Of a DNA stretch of 60,403 nt, positions 1 through 9,252 are shown piece by piece; the stretch's first letter is position 1; every line of letters starts with the position of its first letter. This stretch comes from Sclerotinia nivalis. Lineage: Eukaryota > Ascomycota > Leotiomycetes > Helotiales > Sclerotiniaceae. Made by a program: the position numbers and the translations under genes. Under the pieces are notes generated by a model, which worked only from the letters and a program-made list of their open reading frames with translations, was not told the DNA's origin and ran no database searches. The stretch lies in NCBI GenBank assembly GCA_029531795.1, contig JAPEIS010000023.1, forward strand, positions 1-60,403, read 5' to 3'.

Positions 1-2233
1 CAATCACTAAAGATCCTTTTTGATTTACTGCTGGATCCTTTTTGTTTATTTATAGAATCTTCATCTTTATTCTTTCTTTTTTTGAACGGTATTATAACGC
101 CTTCCTTTACGTATAAACGACATCCCATATATTAGCTACTAAATACTCACAACCTGTTTATACTAGTACCTTTTAATGGATATATATCTACATTGTCATC
201 AACCCTTGTTGGTATGCTAGGATATTTAACTTCCTTAGGAAACTGAAAATCAACTTCTAACACCACGTAATTTAACAATAAATCAATATCTTTCATTTCT
301 TCTACCGTTTTATTAAAAATTCTTCCCGCTTTTTCGTATCAAGGGTCACCTAATATAGACATAATCGTTGTAAGCACTCGTCAAGTCGTAATCTATTCAA
401 CTATACGAATTATCATTTATAACATCTAAACCATACATAAAAGACTCGTTACGACCTCCTCTATATGACGTTATATAAGGTACTATATACCTAGTTAATT
501 CCAAAGACCTAGCGTTTTTTGGTGTTATCAAAGATGCTAAGTTACCTAACAAAAGATCTTTTCGCGGTTGATAACCCCCGTATTTTGTTTGATATCATTC
601 ACGTAAAACATATGATTTACCTATACCAGATAACGTCAATGGTACTCCCACTTTACCCAAAGTAACATAAAAATCTTCCATAGAATTTACGTGCTTCAAG
701 GTAATTATAGAATCCTTCAAAGCGTATCTTTCAAACAAAGGTTTATCCTCATTTAAAAGGTCTTTCATACGACCGTTACGATAATCACCAATATCTACCT
801 TTCGATAATCAGGACCGTATATAGACCCCAACTTGTCCAAACCACCAAAACCAGCTGGAGCTAGCAATGCTGTATCTCTTATATGAACCTTACTCATACA
901 GCCTTCTATTGACAAGGGTTTTCCCAAAGTAACATAAGATCTACTTATTATATTTAAAGATTCTTTAAACATATAAAAGTCATTTAGCATTGATAAATCT
1001 GCGCTTGATTCGTGCATACATATATACAACACCCTATTTAAAGACAAACTTAGTTTTACCCCTTAAAACCGTAACTTATACGAGACTTCGGTTTATTAAC
1101 ACTGGTTAAAATACTCTTTAGCATTTTTGAAGAAATTCCTTCTTTATTTTCTGTTAACTCATCCAAAATTCCAATTATTTTTGTTAGAGCTATCTCGTGT
1201 TCTTCATTCTTTAAAGAATCGGAATCTTCAAGCAAATCTGCTGAACTATAAGCATCTCCGTATTTGATAAACGTTTTTACATCCGTTTTCTTGAAGTTGT
1301 ATAACTTATACTTATTACTCATAACACCTTCGCAATCTTCTTCATTATCTAAACGAGTGATCAATTTGTTTATTAAAACATCTTGTTCCTTAAACTGTAA
1401 AACACGCAAGTCTTTTATTATCTTATCAATGCTAAAAAAGCATGTGTTTACCAAATCAGATTCCCCCCACTGCATAGTGAATCTTTCGTTAAAATCTAGT
1501 ATTTTTAAAGGATCCTTATTAATAATAGGTACTTTTACATATAACCCTGTATTAACTGCTAATTGAACAGACAGTAATTCATTTGTTTTATTCAAAGAAC
1601 TGATTAACTCATATTCACTATCATAACCCGCGTAGGTGTTAAATAATAAAGATAAACCTCTATTAGATAATTTTTCTTTAATTATAGGGTGTATCATACG
1701 AACAGTCATAAGTTTTATTGTTTTTAAGTCAACTTCGCTGTCTAAATAACGAGTATTTGGTTTCGATAAATATTCTTCTTTCATTCACAACTCTATCTTT
1801 GCTATAAGATAAGATATTATTAATAACAATAAATTATAATAAACAACATTAACCAACAAAGAAAATTCTTTTCCTTCATTAACAATTCTGGAGAAGCTTC
1901 CTTTCCTGAATCATTATCTAAACCCAAATGACTAATTAGCTTATAAACAAAAGGTATATTAACTACGTTTCCATTCACATAACCTGTATCGGACAAACTC
2001 GTTAAATCGGAAAGAACTTGCCTGATCCATTTCTCTAATTCTATAACATGTTTAATATCCTTAACAAAGAAGGTAGGTAACAAGGAAATAATACGGTAAA
2101 TACTTCTACCTTCTTTAAAGAAATTTAGAGATGTTATGTCTAATAACCCATTCTCTTTATAAACAACCAAAGCAAGTGAAGATGTTTTTCAAGCTTCTCC
2201 CCTTATTAAAACCGCCATATTTGCTTCCTTCAT
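1..2233 (-). CDS. dpo: Family B DNA polymerase, copy 0: N-terminal part only, cut by the window edge
   Basis: The ATG is at 2233-2231 and the window edge cuts the gene near residue 746, before motifs B and C. Exo I, II and III, YxGG and motif A are included. This is the least reliable copy. Compared with copy 1 it has an extra T near 20, base losses near 131, 158 and 376, and one A fewer in an A-run near 1861. The last of these shifts the frame inside the hydrophobic segment near residues 124-145. It also has the four-base C-run at 1059-1062 that breaks the frame after residue 392. Clustering at the contig edge points to poor consensus, not to a decaying gene. Confidence 0.85.
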
Positions 2234-3960
2234 TAAAAGTGTGTTTGTGTTTTTGTTTGTAGCAGTTCTTTAATGATTAATAATTTTTAATAGTGAATTT
2301 TCAATTCACTTTTTTTTATGTTGTCCACCTAAAACAAGCCCCAGGGTGTAAAGGTAACCGCTTTTGTAACAAGCATTAATTCTTTATAGAATTTACAGAA
2401 TTCGATGTATTTACCAGAGGGATTTTGGTCCTCTATAAACCGTCATTATTCCATATTATAGATTAGCTTAACTTTACCTCATATCTGATAAACCCTATAC
2501 CTTTCATCTCAGTACAGCTATAATATTTAAACAATCTAGTAACTTCTTGTGAAAGAAACTCCAAAAGTTCTATAAATTTATACAAAAAACTAGAATGTTT
2601 TCACAAATCAATATCAATACAATGGTCTTTTAAAAGTAATAAATGAACTTGAAAAGTTAGTTATTGTTTATAGTATCTTTTTATATTATTGAGTGGTATA
2701 TTATCAAATTGGCGTGCTAGGCCGTTAACATATACTTTATGAATCGAACACTTTTTACCAATGCCTTATATAAAAGAACCAAACTCTTCTCTATAGAAAA
2801 ACTAGTCTGAAATTAGAAACCGATACATTCAGATTCGTAAGGGACTTCAACCCTTTGTCAGACGCATAATTATTTTTCCATAAATGTAAACTAACCGAGG
2901 CGAACTATATTTGAACGTATTTTTACATACAATAGCGTATAAACTATAATAAATACATAAGCATTCTTGTTATTTTAAAGAAACATTCTTCAACTATATA
3001 TTTATATTGTTTAAACCCACTGTTAAACACATAAAAAACTCGTGAAAACATGTTTAACAGCTTTAGTTTGAATCACATCAAACCCCCTTATTTGTCCCAC
3101 CCACTATTGTTTGTAATTCCTATTACATTTCTTAAAAAGATTTTTCATCAATTTTCACGAAATGTCCTTTTTTACAGAAATTTTCGGTGCAATGGAAATG
3201 TCCTTTTCTAGATTTTCATGAAATGTCCTTTTTTCATGATTTTTTGGAGCAAGGAAAATGTCCCTTTCTTTTTCTTTTTCCCAACAGCGAAAATCTCCTT
3301 CTCAAGCCTTTTCCAGGGTCTCCAACGATTGAATCTTTTTTCCGCTAGATAAGTATAATCTCTACTAATAAAAAAGACTTTTTCTATTATCATTCTAGTC
3401 ATCATTCTAGTTATTATCACTACTCATTATCCTGCTTCTTCTTTACTTTTCTTCCTTAGTCACGTTTCCTTTTTTACATATACTAGATTTTTAGGTCACC
3501 TCACTTATCTTTTCACGAAACGCGACACCCCCACCCCGATCTCTTTGGGTCGGTAGTATCAACGCCTCTACCTAGAGATCAGAAAATCAAAACCCCCCCG
3601 GTTCTAAATACCTAACACGAAACCTTTACTTTTCTGATCTCTTGGCAGCCACCGGGACGGAGGACGGCTTGAGACCACCACCCAATCCCTACCGGACACC
3701 AGCCTATTGACTGCGATAGCGGTGAATTCCTTCGTACCTCAGCCGCATTCCCCTTCAGCCATCTTGCCAAGCTTTGATAAGCGTTTACTCGGCTAGTGCA
3801 AGCACTGAACGCCTCCTTGCTCTTCAGCCAATCAAACCCAGCTTTTTGTTTCTTGTTGATCAATACCTTTTTATTTATATTGTACTAATACACAAGAAAA
3901 TGTTTAAATTTATTATACAATCCTTCAGGTATAAATTTAAACTTAAACTTTTCACGCCTA
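2234..3960. other. Non-coding plasmid region 0
   Basis: 1,727 nt between polymerase copies 0 and 1, a few bases shorter than the 1,732 nt norm because of small losses near 3332 and 3690 and a C7/A4 form of the A5/C6 run near 3590. Structural elements: T-run hairpin 2292-2317, nested stem-loop 2805-2863, 9-bp inverted repeat 3020-3060, iteron block 3151-3272, mutually exclusive hairpins 3538-3642, bulged stem-loop 3694-3730, post-stop hairpin 3902-3942. A tandem direct repeat ATCATTCTAGT lies at 3389-3399 and 3401-3411. No tRNA, rRNA or convincing protein gene is seen. Confidence 0.85.
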
Positions 3961-6900
3961 TTAAACATCGTTTTCAGAATCCTTTTTAAGAATCTTTACA
4001 GACGATTTCTTTTGTTTAATAGCATCAGGACTAAGCTCTCTAAAAAATCTGTCATCTTCAAAATCCTTGAAAGTTAGCTTAACGTGTTTTATAAAGGACT
4101 CTGTTTCTTTTAAACGTGGCACTGCTCTTCCAACAGTGCTACGATTTTTTAATTTTGAAATGCTTGATAACGACAGTTTTACTTCTTTAGCAGGTTCATG
4201 CAAATAGATAAAGTCTATTATAGATTGATAATTTTTGAAATAATCTCTCGGAACACCGTATCTAGCCAACGCTTCTGACGATAAACAAGCTTTTATGAAA
4301 CCTCTTATAGATGTTTCTATATAACTTCTATATCCTTTACCCTGAGGCAAAGGAGGTATACCCTTTATAAACATAGGTGTACTTATTGTTTCCTTTAACA
4401 TTCTTATCTTTGCGTATTGATCAATAGTTTTTCAAGCCTTTGAATCTAAAAAACTAGAAACTTCATTTCTGTTGCGAATTTTATTATCATTAGTTATTAA
4501 GCATCGTTTATTATCATAGTTTAGGCTAAATTTCTGATCTCTGTATTTTTGCATAACATGACCACCATCCCTGTAAATATCAGTAGCACTTCTCAAACCC
4601 GACTGTACATATTCGACGTCTTTATTTCCTTTAGAACTATTCATTATTCTTCATAACTCTTCGATTAGGAAGGGTTTGTCAAAAAACTTTGCTTGGAAAC
4701 CAGTTGCGGATGATAAACCTCCTTCACTTAAACCCAACTGACCTCTGGTTTTTCAAGATAGTAAACCTTTAGATTCCTCTTTTTTAATTTCTAAAGCTCT
4801 AGAGTCGTACCTTTCATTATCTTTAAAAGTCGTTAGCAAACGTCGAACGTCTCTATACAGTTTTAAACACTGAATATTAGGCAAGCTCAACAACTTATTT
4901 TCCAAATCATCAATATTCGTTATAAACCCATCAGTCGTTACAGAAACAACCCTTCCTTTTATAAGCGATATATTATTCAAGCACTCACCTATCAATGCAC
5001 GGGCAAAACCAGTAATATAAGACGCTAGAATTGGATTTGATAAATCACCTCCAGCTATTCTTATATAATCTTGAGTTTTTATGTCAAAACTAGTTTTACC
5101 GCTAAACCCCATAGCTACTTGACCGTAAATAGAATTACCTATAGTTTTATATAATAAATTATAAAACGTTTTTGGCGGGTGTTCACGTCTTTTCGATTGC
5201 AAACCCTTTATTAAATCTCGGTAAGGAGATACGTATCTCAAATCATAATTGAAAGTTTCTATTAAAGATCTTTCATCCGATTCAATCACTAAAGATCCTT
5301 TTGATTTACTGCTGGATCCTTTTTGTTTATTTATAGAATCTTCATCTTTATTCTTTCTATTTTTGAACGGTATTATAACGCCTTCCTTTACGTATAAACG
5401 ACATCCCATATACTTAGCTACTAAATACTCACAACCTGTTATAGTACTAGTACCTTTTAATGGATATATATCTACATTGTCATCAACCCTTGTTGGTATG
5501 CTAGGATATTTAACTTCCTTAGGAAACTGAAAATCAACTTCTAACACCACGTAATTTAACAATAAATCAATATCTTTCATTTCTTCTACCGTTTTATTAA
5601 AAATTCTTCCCGCTTTTTCGTATCAAGGGTCACCTAATATAGACATAATCGTTGTGTAAGCACTCGTCAAGTCGTAATCTATTCAACTATACGAATTATC
5701 ATTTATAACATCTAAACCATACATAAAAGACTCGTTACGACCTCCTCTATATGACGTTATATAAGGTACTATATACCTAGTTAATTCCAAAGACCTAGCG
5801 TTTTTTGGTGTTATCAAAGATGCTAAGTTACCTAACAAAAGATCTTTTCGCGGTTGATAACCCCCGTATTTTGTTTGATATCATTCACGTAAAACATATG
5901 ATTTACCTATACCAGATAACGTCAATGGTACTCCCACTTTACCCAAAGTAACATAAAAATCTTCCATAGAATTTACGTGCTTCAAGGTAATTATAGAATC
6001 CTTCAAAGCGTATCTTTCAAACAAAGGTTTATCCTCATTTAAAAGGTCTTTCATACGACCGTTACGATAATCACCAATATCTACCTTTCGATAATCAGGA
6101 CCGTATATAGACCCCAACTTGTCCAAACCACCAAAACCAGCTGGAGCTAGCAATGCTGTATCTCTTATATGAACCTTACTCATACAGCCTTCTATTGACA
6201 AGGGTTTTCCCAAAGTAACATAAGATCTACTTATTATATTTAAAGATTCTTTAAACATATAAAAGTCATTTAGCATTGATAAATCTGCGCTTGATTCGTG
6301 CATACATATATACAACACCCTATTTAAAGACAAACTTAGTTTAACCCATTAAAACCGTAACTTATACGAGACTTCGGTTTATTAACACTGGTTAAAATAC
6401 TCTTTAGCATTTTTGAAGAAATTCCTTCTTTATTTTCTGTTAACTCATCCAAAATTCCAATTATTTTTGTTAGAGCTATCTCGTGTTCTTCATTCTTTAA
6501 AGAATCGGAATCTTCAAGCAAATCTGCTGAACTATAAGCATCTCCGTATTTGATAAACGTTTTTACATCCGTTTTCTTGAAGTTGTATAACTTATACTTA
6601 TTACTCATAACACCTTCGCAATCTTCTTCATTATCTAAACGAGTGATCAATTTGTTTATTAAAACATCTTGTTCCTTAAACTGTAAAACACGCAAGTCTT
6701 TTATTATCTTATCAATGCTAAAAAAGCATGTGTTTACCAAATCAGATTCCCCCCACTGCATAGTGAATCTTTCGTTAAAATCTAGTATTTTTAAAGGATC
6801 CTTATTAATAATAGGTACTTTTACATATAACCCTGTATTAACTGCTAATTGAACAGACAGTAATTCATTTGTTTTATTCAAAGAACTGATTAACTCATAT

Positions 6901-7520
6901 TCACTATCATAACCCGCGTAGGTGTTAAATAATAAAGATAAACCTCTATTAGATAATTTTTCTTTAATTATAGGGTGTATCATACGAACAGTCATAAGTT
7001 TTATTGTTTTTAAGTCAACTTCGCTGTCTAAATAACGAGTATTTGGTTTCGATAAATATTCTTCTTTCATTCACAACTCTATCTTTGCTATAAGATAAGA
7101 TATTATTAATAACAATAAATTATAATAAACAACATTAACCAACAAAGAAAAATTCTTTTCCTTCATTAACAATTCTGGAGAAGCTTCCTTTCCTGAATCA
7201 TTATCTAAACCCAAATGACTAATTAGCTTATAAACAAAAGGTATATTAACTACGTTTCCATTCACATAACCTGTATCGGACAAACTCGTTAAATCGGAAA
7301 GAACTTGCCTGATCCATTTCTCTAATTCTATAACATGTTTAATATCCTTAACAAAGAAGGTAGGTAACAAGGAAATAATACGGTAAATACTTCTACCTTC
7401 TTTAAAGAAATTTAGAGATGTTATGTCTAATAACCCATTCTCTTTATAAACAACCAAAGCAAGTGAAGATGTTTTTCAAGCTTCTCCCCTTATTAAAACC
7501 GCCATATTTGCTTCCTTCAT
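3961..7520 (-). CDS. dpo: Family B DNA polymerase, copy 1 (complete, one-base frameshift)
   Basis: Full-length copy from the ATG at 7520 to the TAA at 3961, 3,560 nt, one base short of a whole number of codons. The loss lies at 6341-6352, where the plus strand reads AACCCATT instead of the ACCCC or ACCCCC seen elsewhere. Two substitutions accompany the length change, so this copy has its own form of the hotspot. As written, translation stops a few codons after GFNGLN, leaving an N-terminal product with Exo I only. Everything downstream (Exo II, Exo III and the polymerase domain) is intact in the second frame. Confidence 0.88.
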
Positions 7521-7578
7521 TAAAAGTGTGTTTGTGTTTTTGTTTGTAGCAGTTCTTTAATGATTAATAATTTTTAAT

Positions 7579-7604
7579 AGTGAATTTTCAATTCACTTTT
7601 TTTT
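7579..7604 (+). other. Hairpin followed by a T-run, 59 bp upstream of the polymerase start
   Basis: AGTGAATT (7579-7586) pairs perfectly with AATTCACT (7590-7597) across a 3-nt loop and is followed by seven T on the plus strand. The shape is that of an intrinsic terminator for plus-strand transcription. No plus-strand gene exists, so it could instead be a single-strand replication start or an RNA-processing signal in the polymerase leader. Function is inference; the fold is plain. Confidence 0.55.
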
Positions 7605-8091
7605 ATGTTGTCCACCTAAAACAAGCCCCAGGGTGTAAAGGTAACCGCTTTTGTAACAAGCATTAATTCTTTATAGAATTTACAGAATTCGATGTATTTA
7701 CCAGAGGGATTTTGGTCCTCTATAAACCGTCATTATTCCATATTATAGATTAGCTTAACTTTACCTCATATCTGATAAACCCTATACCTTTCATCTCAGT
7801 ACAGCTATAATATTTAAACAATCTAGTAACTTCTTGTGAAAGAAACTCCAAAAGTTCTATAAATTTATACAAAAAACTAGAATGTTTTCACAAATCAATA
7901 TCAATACAATGGTCTTTTAAAAGTAATAAATGAACTTGAAAAGTTAGTTATTGTTTATAGTATCTTTTTATATTATTGAGTGGTATATTATCAAATTGGC
8001 GTGCTAGGCCGTTAACATATACTTTATGAATCGAACACTTTTTACCAATGCCTTATATAAAAGAACCAAACTCTTCTCTATAGAAAAACTA

Positions 8092-8150
8092 GTCTGAAAT
8101 TAGAAACCGATACATTCAGATTCGTAAGGGACTTCAACCCTTTGTCAGAC
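8092..8150 (+). other. 59-nt nested stem-loop
   Basis: GTCTGA (8092-8097) pairs with TCAGAC (8145-8150). Inside lies AAGGG-ACTTCAA-CCCTT (8126-8142), a five-base-pair stem with a seven-base loop. TCTGA can alternatively pair with an internal TCAGA at 8116-8120. The 5+7+5 hairpin next to a closing stem recalls the T-arm and acceptor of a tRNA. The spacing between them is too short for D and anticodon arms, so this is not a tRNA. Confidence 0.4.
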
Positions 8151-8306
8151 GCATAATTATTTTTCCATAAATGTAAACTAACCGAGGCGAACTATATTTG
8201 AACGTATTTTTACATACAATAGCGTATAAACTATAATAAATACATAAGCATTCTTGTTATTTTAAAGAAACATTCTTCAACTATATATTTATATTGTTTA
8301 AACCCA

Positions 8307-8347
8307 CTGTTAAACACATAAAAAACTCGTGAAAACATGTTTAACAG
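8307..8347. repeat. 9-bp perfect inverted repeat beside a GTTTAAAC palindrome
   Basis: CTGTTAAAC (8307-8315) and GTTTAACAG (8339-8347) are perfect complements 23 nt apart. The palindrome GTTTAAAC sits just before, at 8296-8303. The set lies about 90 bp from the iteron block, which would suit an origin or a protein-binding site; no specific role can be shown. Confidence 0.5.
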
Positions 8348-8437
8348 CTTTAGTTTGAATCACATCAAACCCCCTTATTTGTCCCACCCACTATTGTTTG
8401 TAATTCCTATTACATTTCTTAAAAAGATTTTTCATCA

Positions 8438-8559
8438 ATTTTCACGAAATGTCCTTTTTTACAGAAATTTTCGGTGCAATGGAAATGTCCTTTTCTAGAT
8501 TTTCATGAAATGTCCTTTTTTCATGATTTTTTGGAGCAAGGAAAATGTCCCTTTCTTTT
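8438..8559. repeat. Tandem 61-bp duplication carrying four GAAATGTCC iterons
   Basis: Two imperfect 61-bp copies lie head to tail (8438-8498 and 8499-8559). Each opens with ATTTTCAYGAAATGTCC plus a T-run and continues with a GGNGCAANGGAAATGTCC-like second half. The iteron GAAATGTCCTTTT therefore occurs at 8446, 8482 and 8507, with a variant GAAAATGTCCC at 8541; spacing is 36, 25 and 34 bp. Short regularly spaced direct repeats in a plasmid's only non-coding region resemble replication-initiator or promoter binding sites. That role is inferred. The other copies of the block start at 3151, 13730, 19023, 24315, 29607, 34898, 40190, 45482, 50775 and 56068. Confidence 0.7.
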
Positions 8560-8827
8560 TCTTTTTCCCAACAGCGAAAATCTCCTTCTCAAGCCTTTTC
8601 CAGGGTCTCCAACGATTGAAACATCTTTTTTCCGCTAGATAAGTATAATCTCTACTAATAAAAAAGACTTTTTCTATTATCATTCTAGTCATCATTCTAG
8701 TTATTATCACTACTCATTATCCTGCTTCTTCTTTACTTTTCTTCCTTAGTCACGTTTCCTTTTTTACATATACTAGATTTTTAGGTCACCTCACTTATCT
8801 TTTCACGAAACGCGACACCCCCACCCC

Positions 8828-8932
8828 GATCTCTTTGGGTCGGTAGTATCAACGCCTCTACCTAGAGATCAGAAAATCAAAAACCCCCCGGTTCTAAATA
8901 CCTAACACGAAACCTTTACTTTTCTGATCTCT
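8828..8932. promoter_or_regulatory. Two mutually exclusive hairpins sharing one AGAGATC arm (candidate RNA switch or cruciform)
   Basis: GATCTCT (8828-8834) can pair with AGAGATC (8864-8870), enclosing a GGTAG/CTACC stem (8842-8846 with 8858-8862) and an 11-nt loop. The same AGAGATC is the start of AGAGATCAGAAAA (8864-8876), which pairs perfectly over 13 bp with TTTTCTGATCTCT (8920-8932). Only one fold can form at a time. The region is 1.3 kb upstream of the polymerase start on the minus strand, so it may act at transcription or replication start, not translation. No known riboswitch or ribozyme class was recognised. Confidence 0.45.
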
Positions 8933-8985
8933 TGGCAGCCACCGGGACGGAGGACGGCTTGAGACCACCACCCAATCCCTACTCC

Positions 8986-9022
8986 GGACACCAGCCTATT
9001 GACTGCGATAGCGGTGAATTCC
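8986..9022. other. Bulged 37-nt stem-loop in the GC-rich block
   Basis: On the plus strand GGA-CACC (8986-8992) pairs with GGTG (9013-9016) and TCC (9020-9022), leaving ATT unpaired. Next come a GCCTAT/ATAGC helix with one bulge and an apical loop TGACTGCG. A GGTAG/CTACC hairpin and a CGGAG/CTCCG pairing (8948-8952 with 8982-8986) are close by. Together they suggest a folded RNA of 200-250 nt across about 8806-9060. It could be a remnant of a mitochondrial intron or a plasmid-specific RNA; I recognise no family. Confidence 0.35.
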
Positions 9023-9193
9023 TTCGTACCTCAGCCGCATTCCCCTTCAGCCATCTTGCCAAGCTTTGATAAGCGTTTACTCGGCTAGTGCAAGCACTGA
9101 ACGCCTCCTTGCTCTTCAGCCAATCAAACCCAGCTTTTTGTTTCTTGTTGATCAATACCTTTTTATTTATATTGTACTAATACACAAGAAAAT

Positions 9194-9234
9194 GTTTAAA
9201 TTTATTATACAATCCTTCAGGTATAAATTTAAAC
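9194..9234 (-). terminator. 12-bp inverted repeat 19 nt after the polymerase stop codon
   Basis: GTTTAAATTTAT (9194-9205) and ATAAATTTAAAC (9223-9234) are perfect complements with a 17-nt loop. An alternative inner TATAC/GTATA stem is also possible. Placed immediately 3' of the polymerase TAA at 9253, it most likely marks the mRNA 3' end or protects it. Mitochondrial transcripts are commonly processed at such stem-loops. Present beside every stop codon, at stop minus 59 to minus 19. Confidence 0.6.
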
Positions 9235-9252
9235 TTAAACTTTTCACGCCTA

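Larger units (their letters stand above)
7521..9252. other. Non-coding plasmid region 1 (reference copy for the structural elements)
   Basis: 1,732 nt between the start of copy 1 and the stop of copy 2. The part near the polymerase start is AT-rich. From about 8806 to 9130 it turns clearly more GC-rich, with runs such as CACCCCCACCCC and ACCCCCCGG. That composition and the dense hairpins differ sharply from the coding strand. Individual elements are listed separately for this copy. No tRNA cloverleaf, rRNA segment or second gene (for example a phage-type RNA polymerase) was found. Confidence 0.88.

Noticed and set aside
3612..3863. 83-codon minus-strand ORF in region 0 only
   Set aside because: It exists only because of small base losses at this edge copy. 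In the other units the frame closes earlier at TAG, within the GC-rich structured block.
8000..8060. Possible minus-strand tRNA suggested by GTTCGATTC
   Set aside because: The flanking bases do not form a five-base-pair T-stem and no D or anticodon arm can be drawn.
7521..8300. Fungal mitochondrial promoter (yeast-type ATATAAGTA or Neurospora-type TTAGA motif) upstream of the polymerase
   Set aside because: Only weak partial matches in AT-rich sequence (for example TTAGAAACC near 8100, on the plus strand), not better than chance.
8495..8710. 71-codon minus-strand ORF in the non-coding region, repeated in all units
   Set aside because: It starts at GTG, is low complexity (runs of Lys; TRMM/TRMI from a 12-nt DNA repeat) and overlaps the iteron block. 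Its presence in every unit proves nothing because the units are near-identical.
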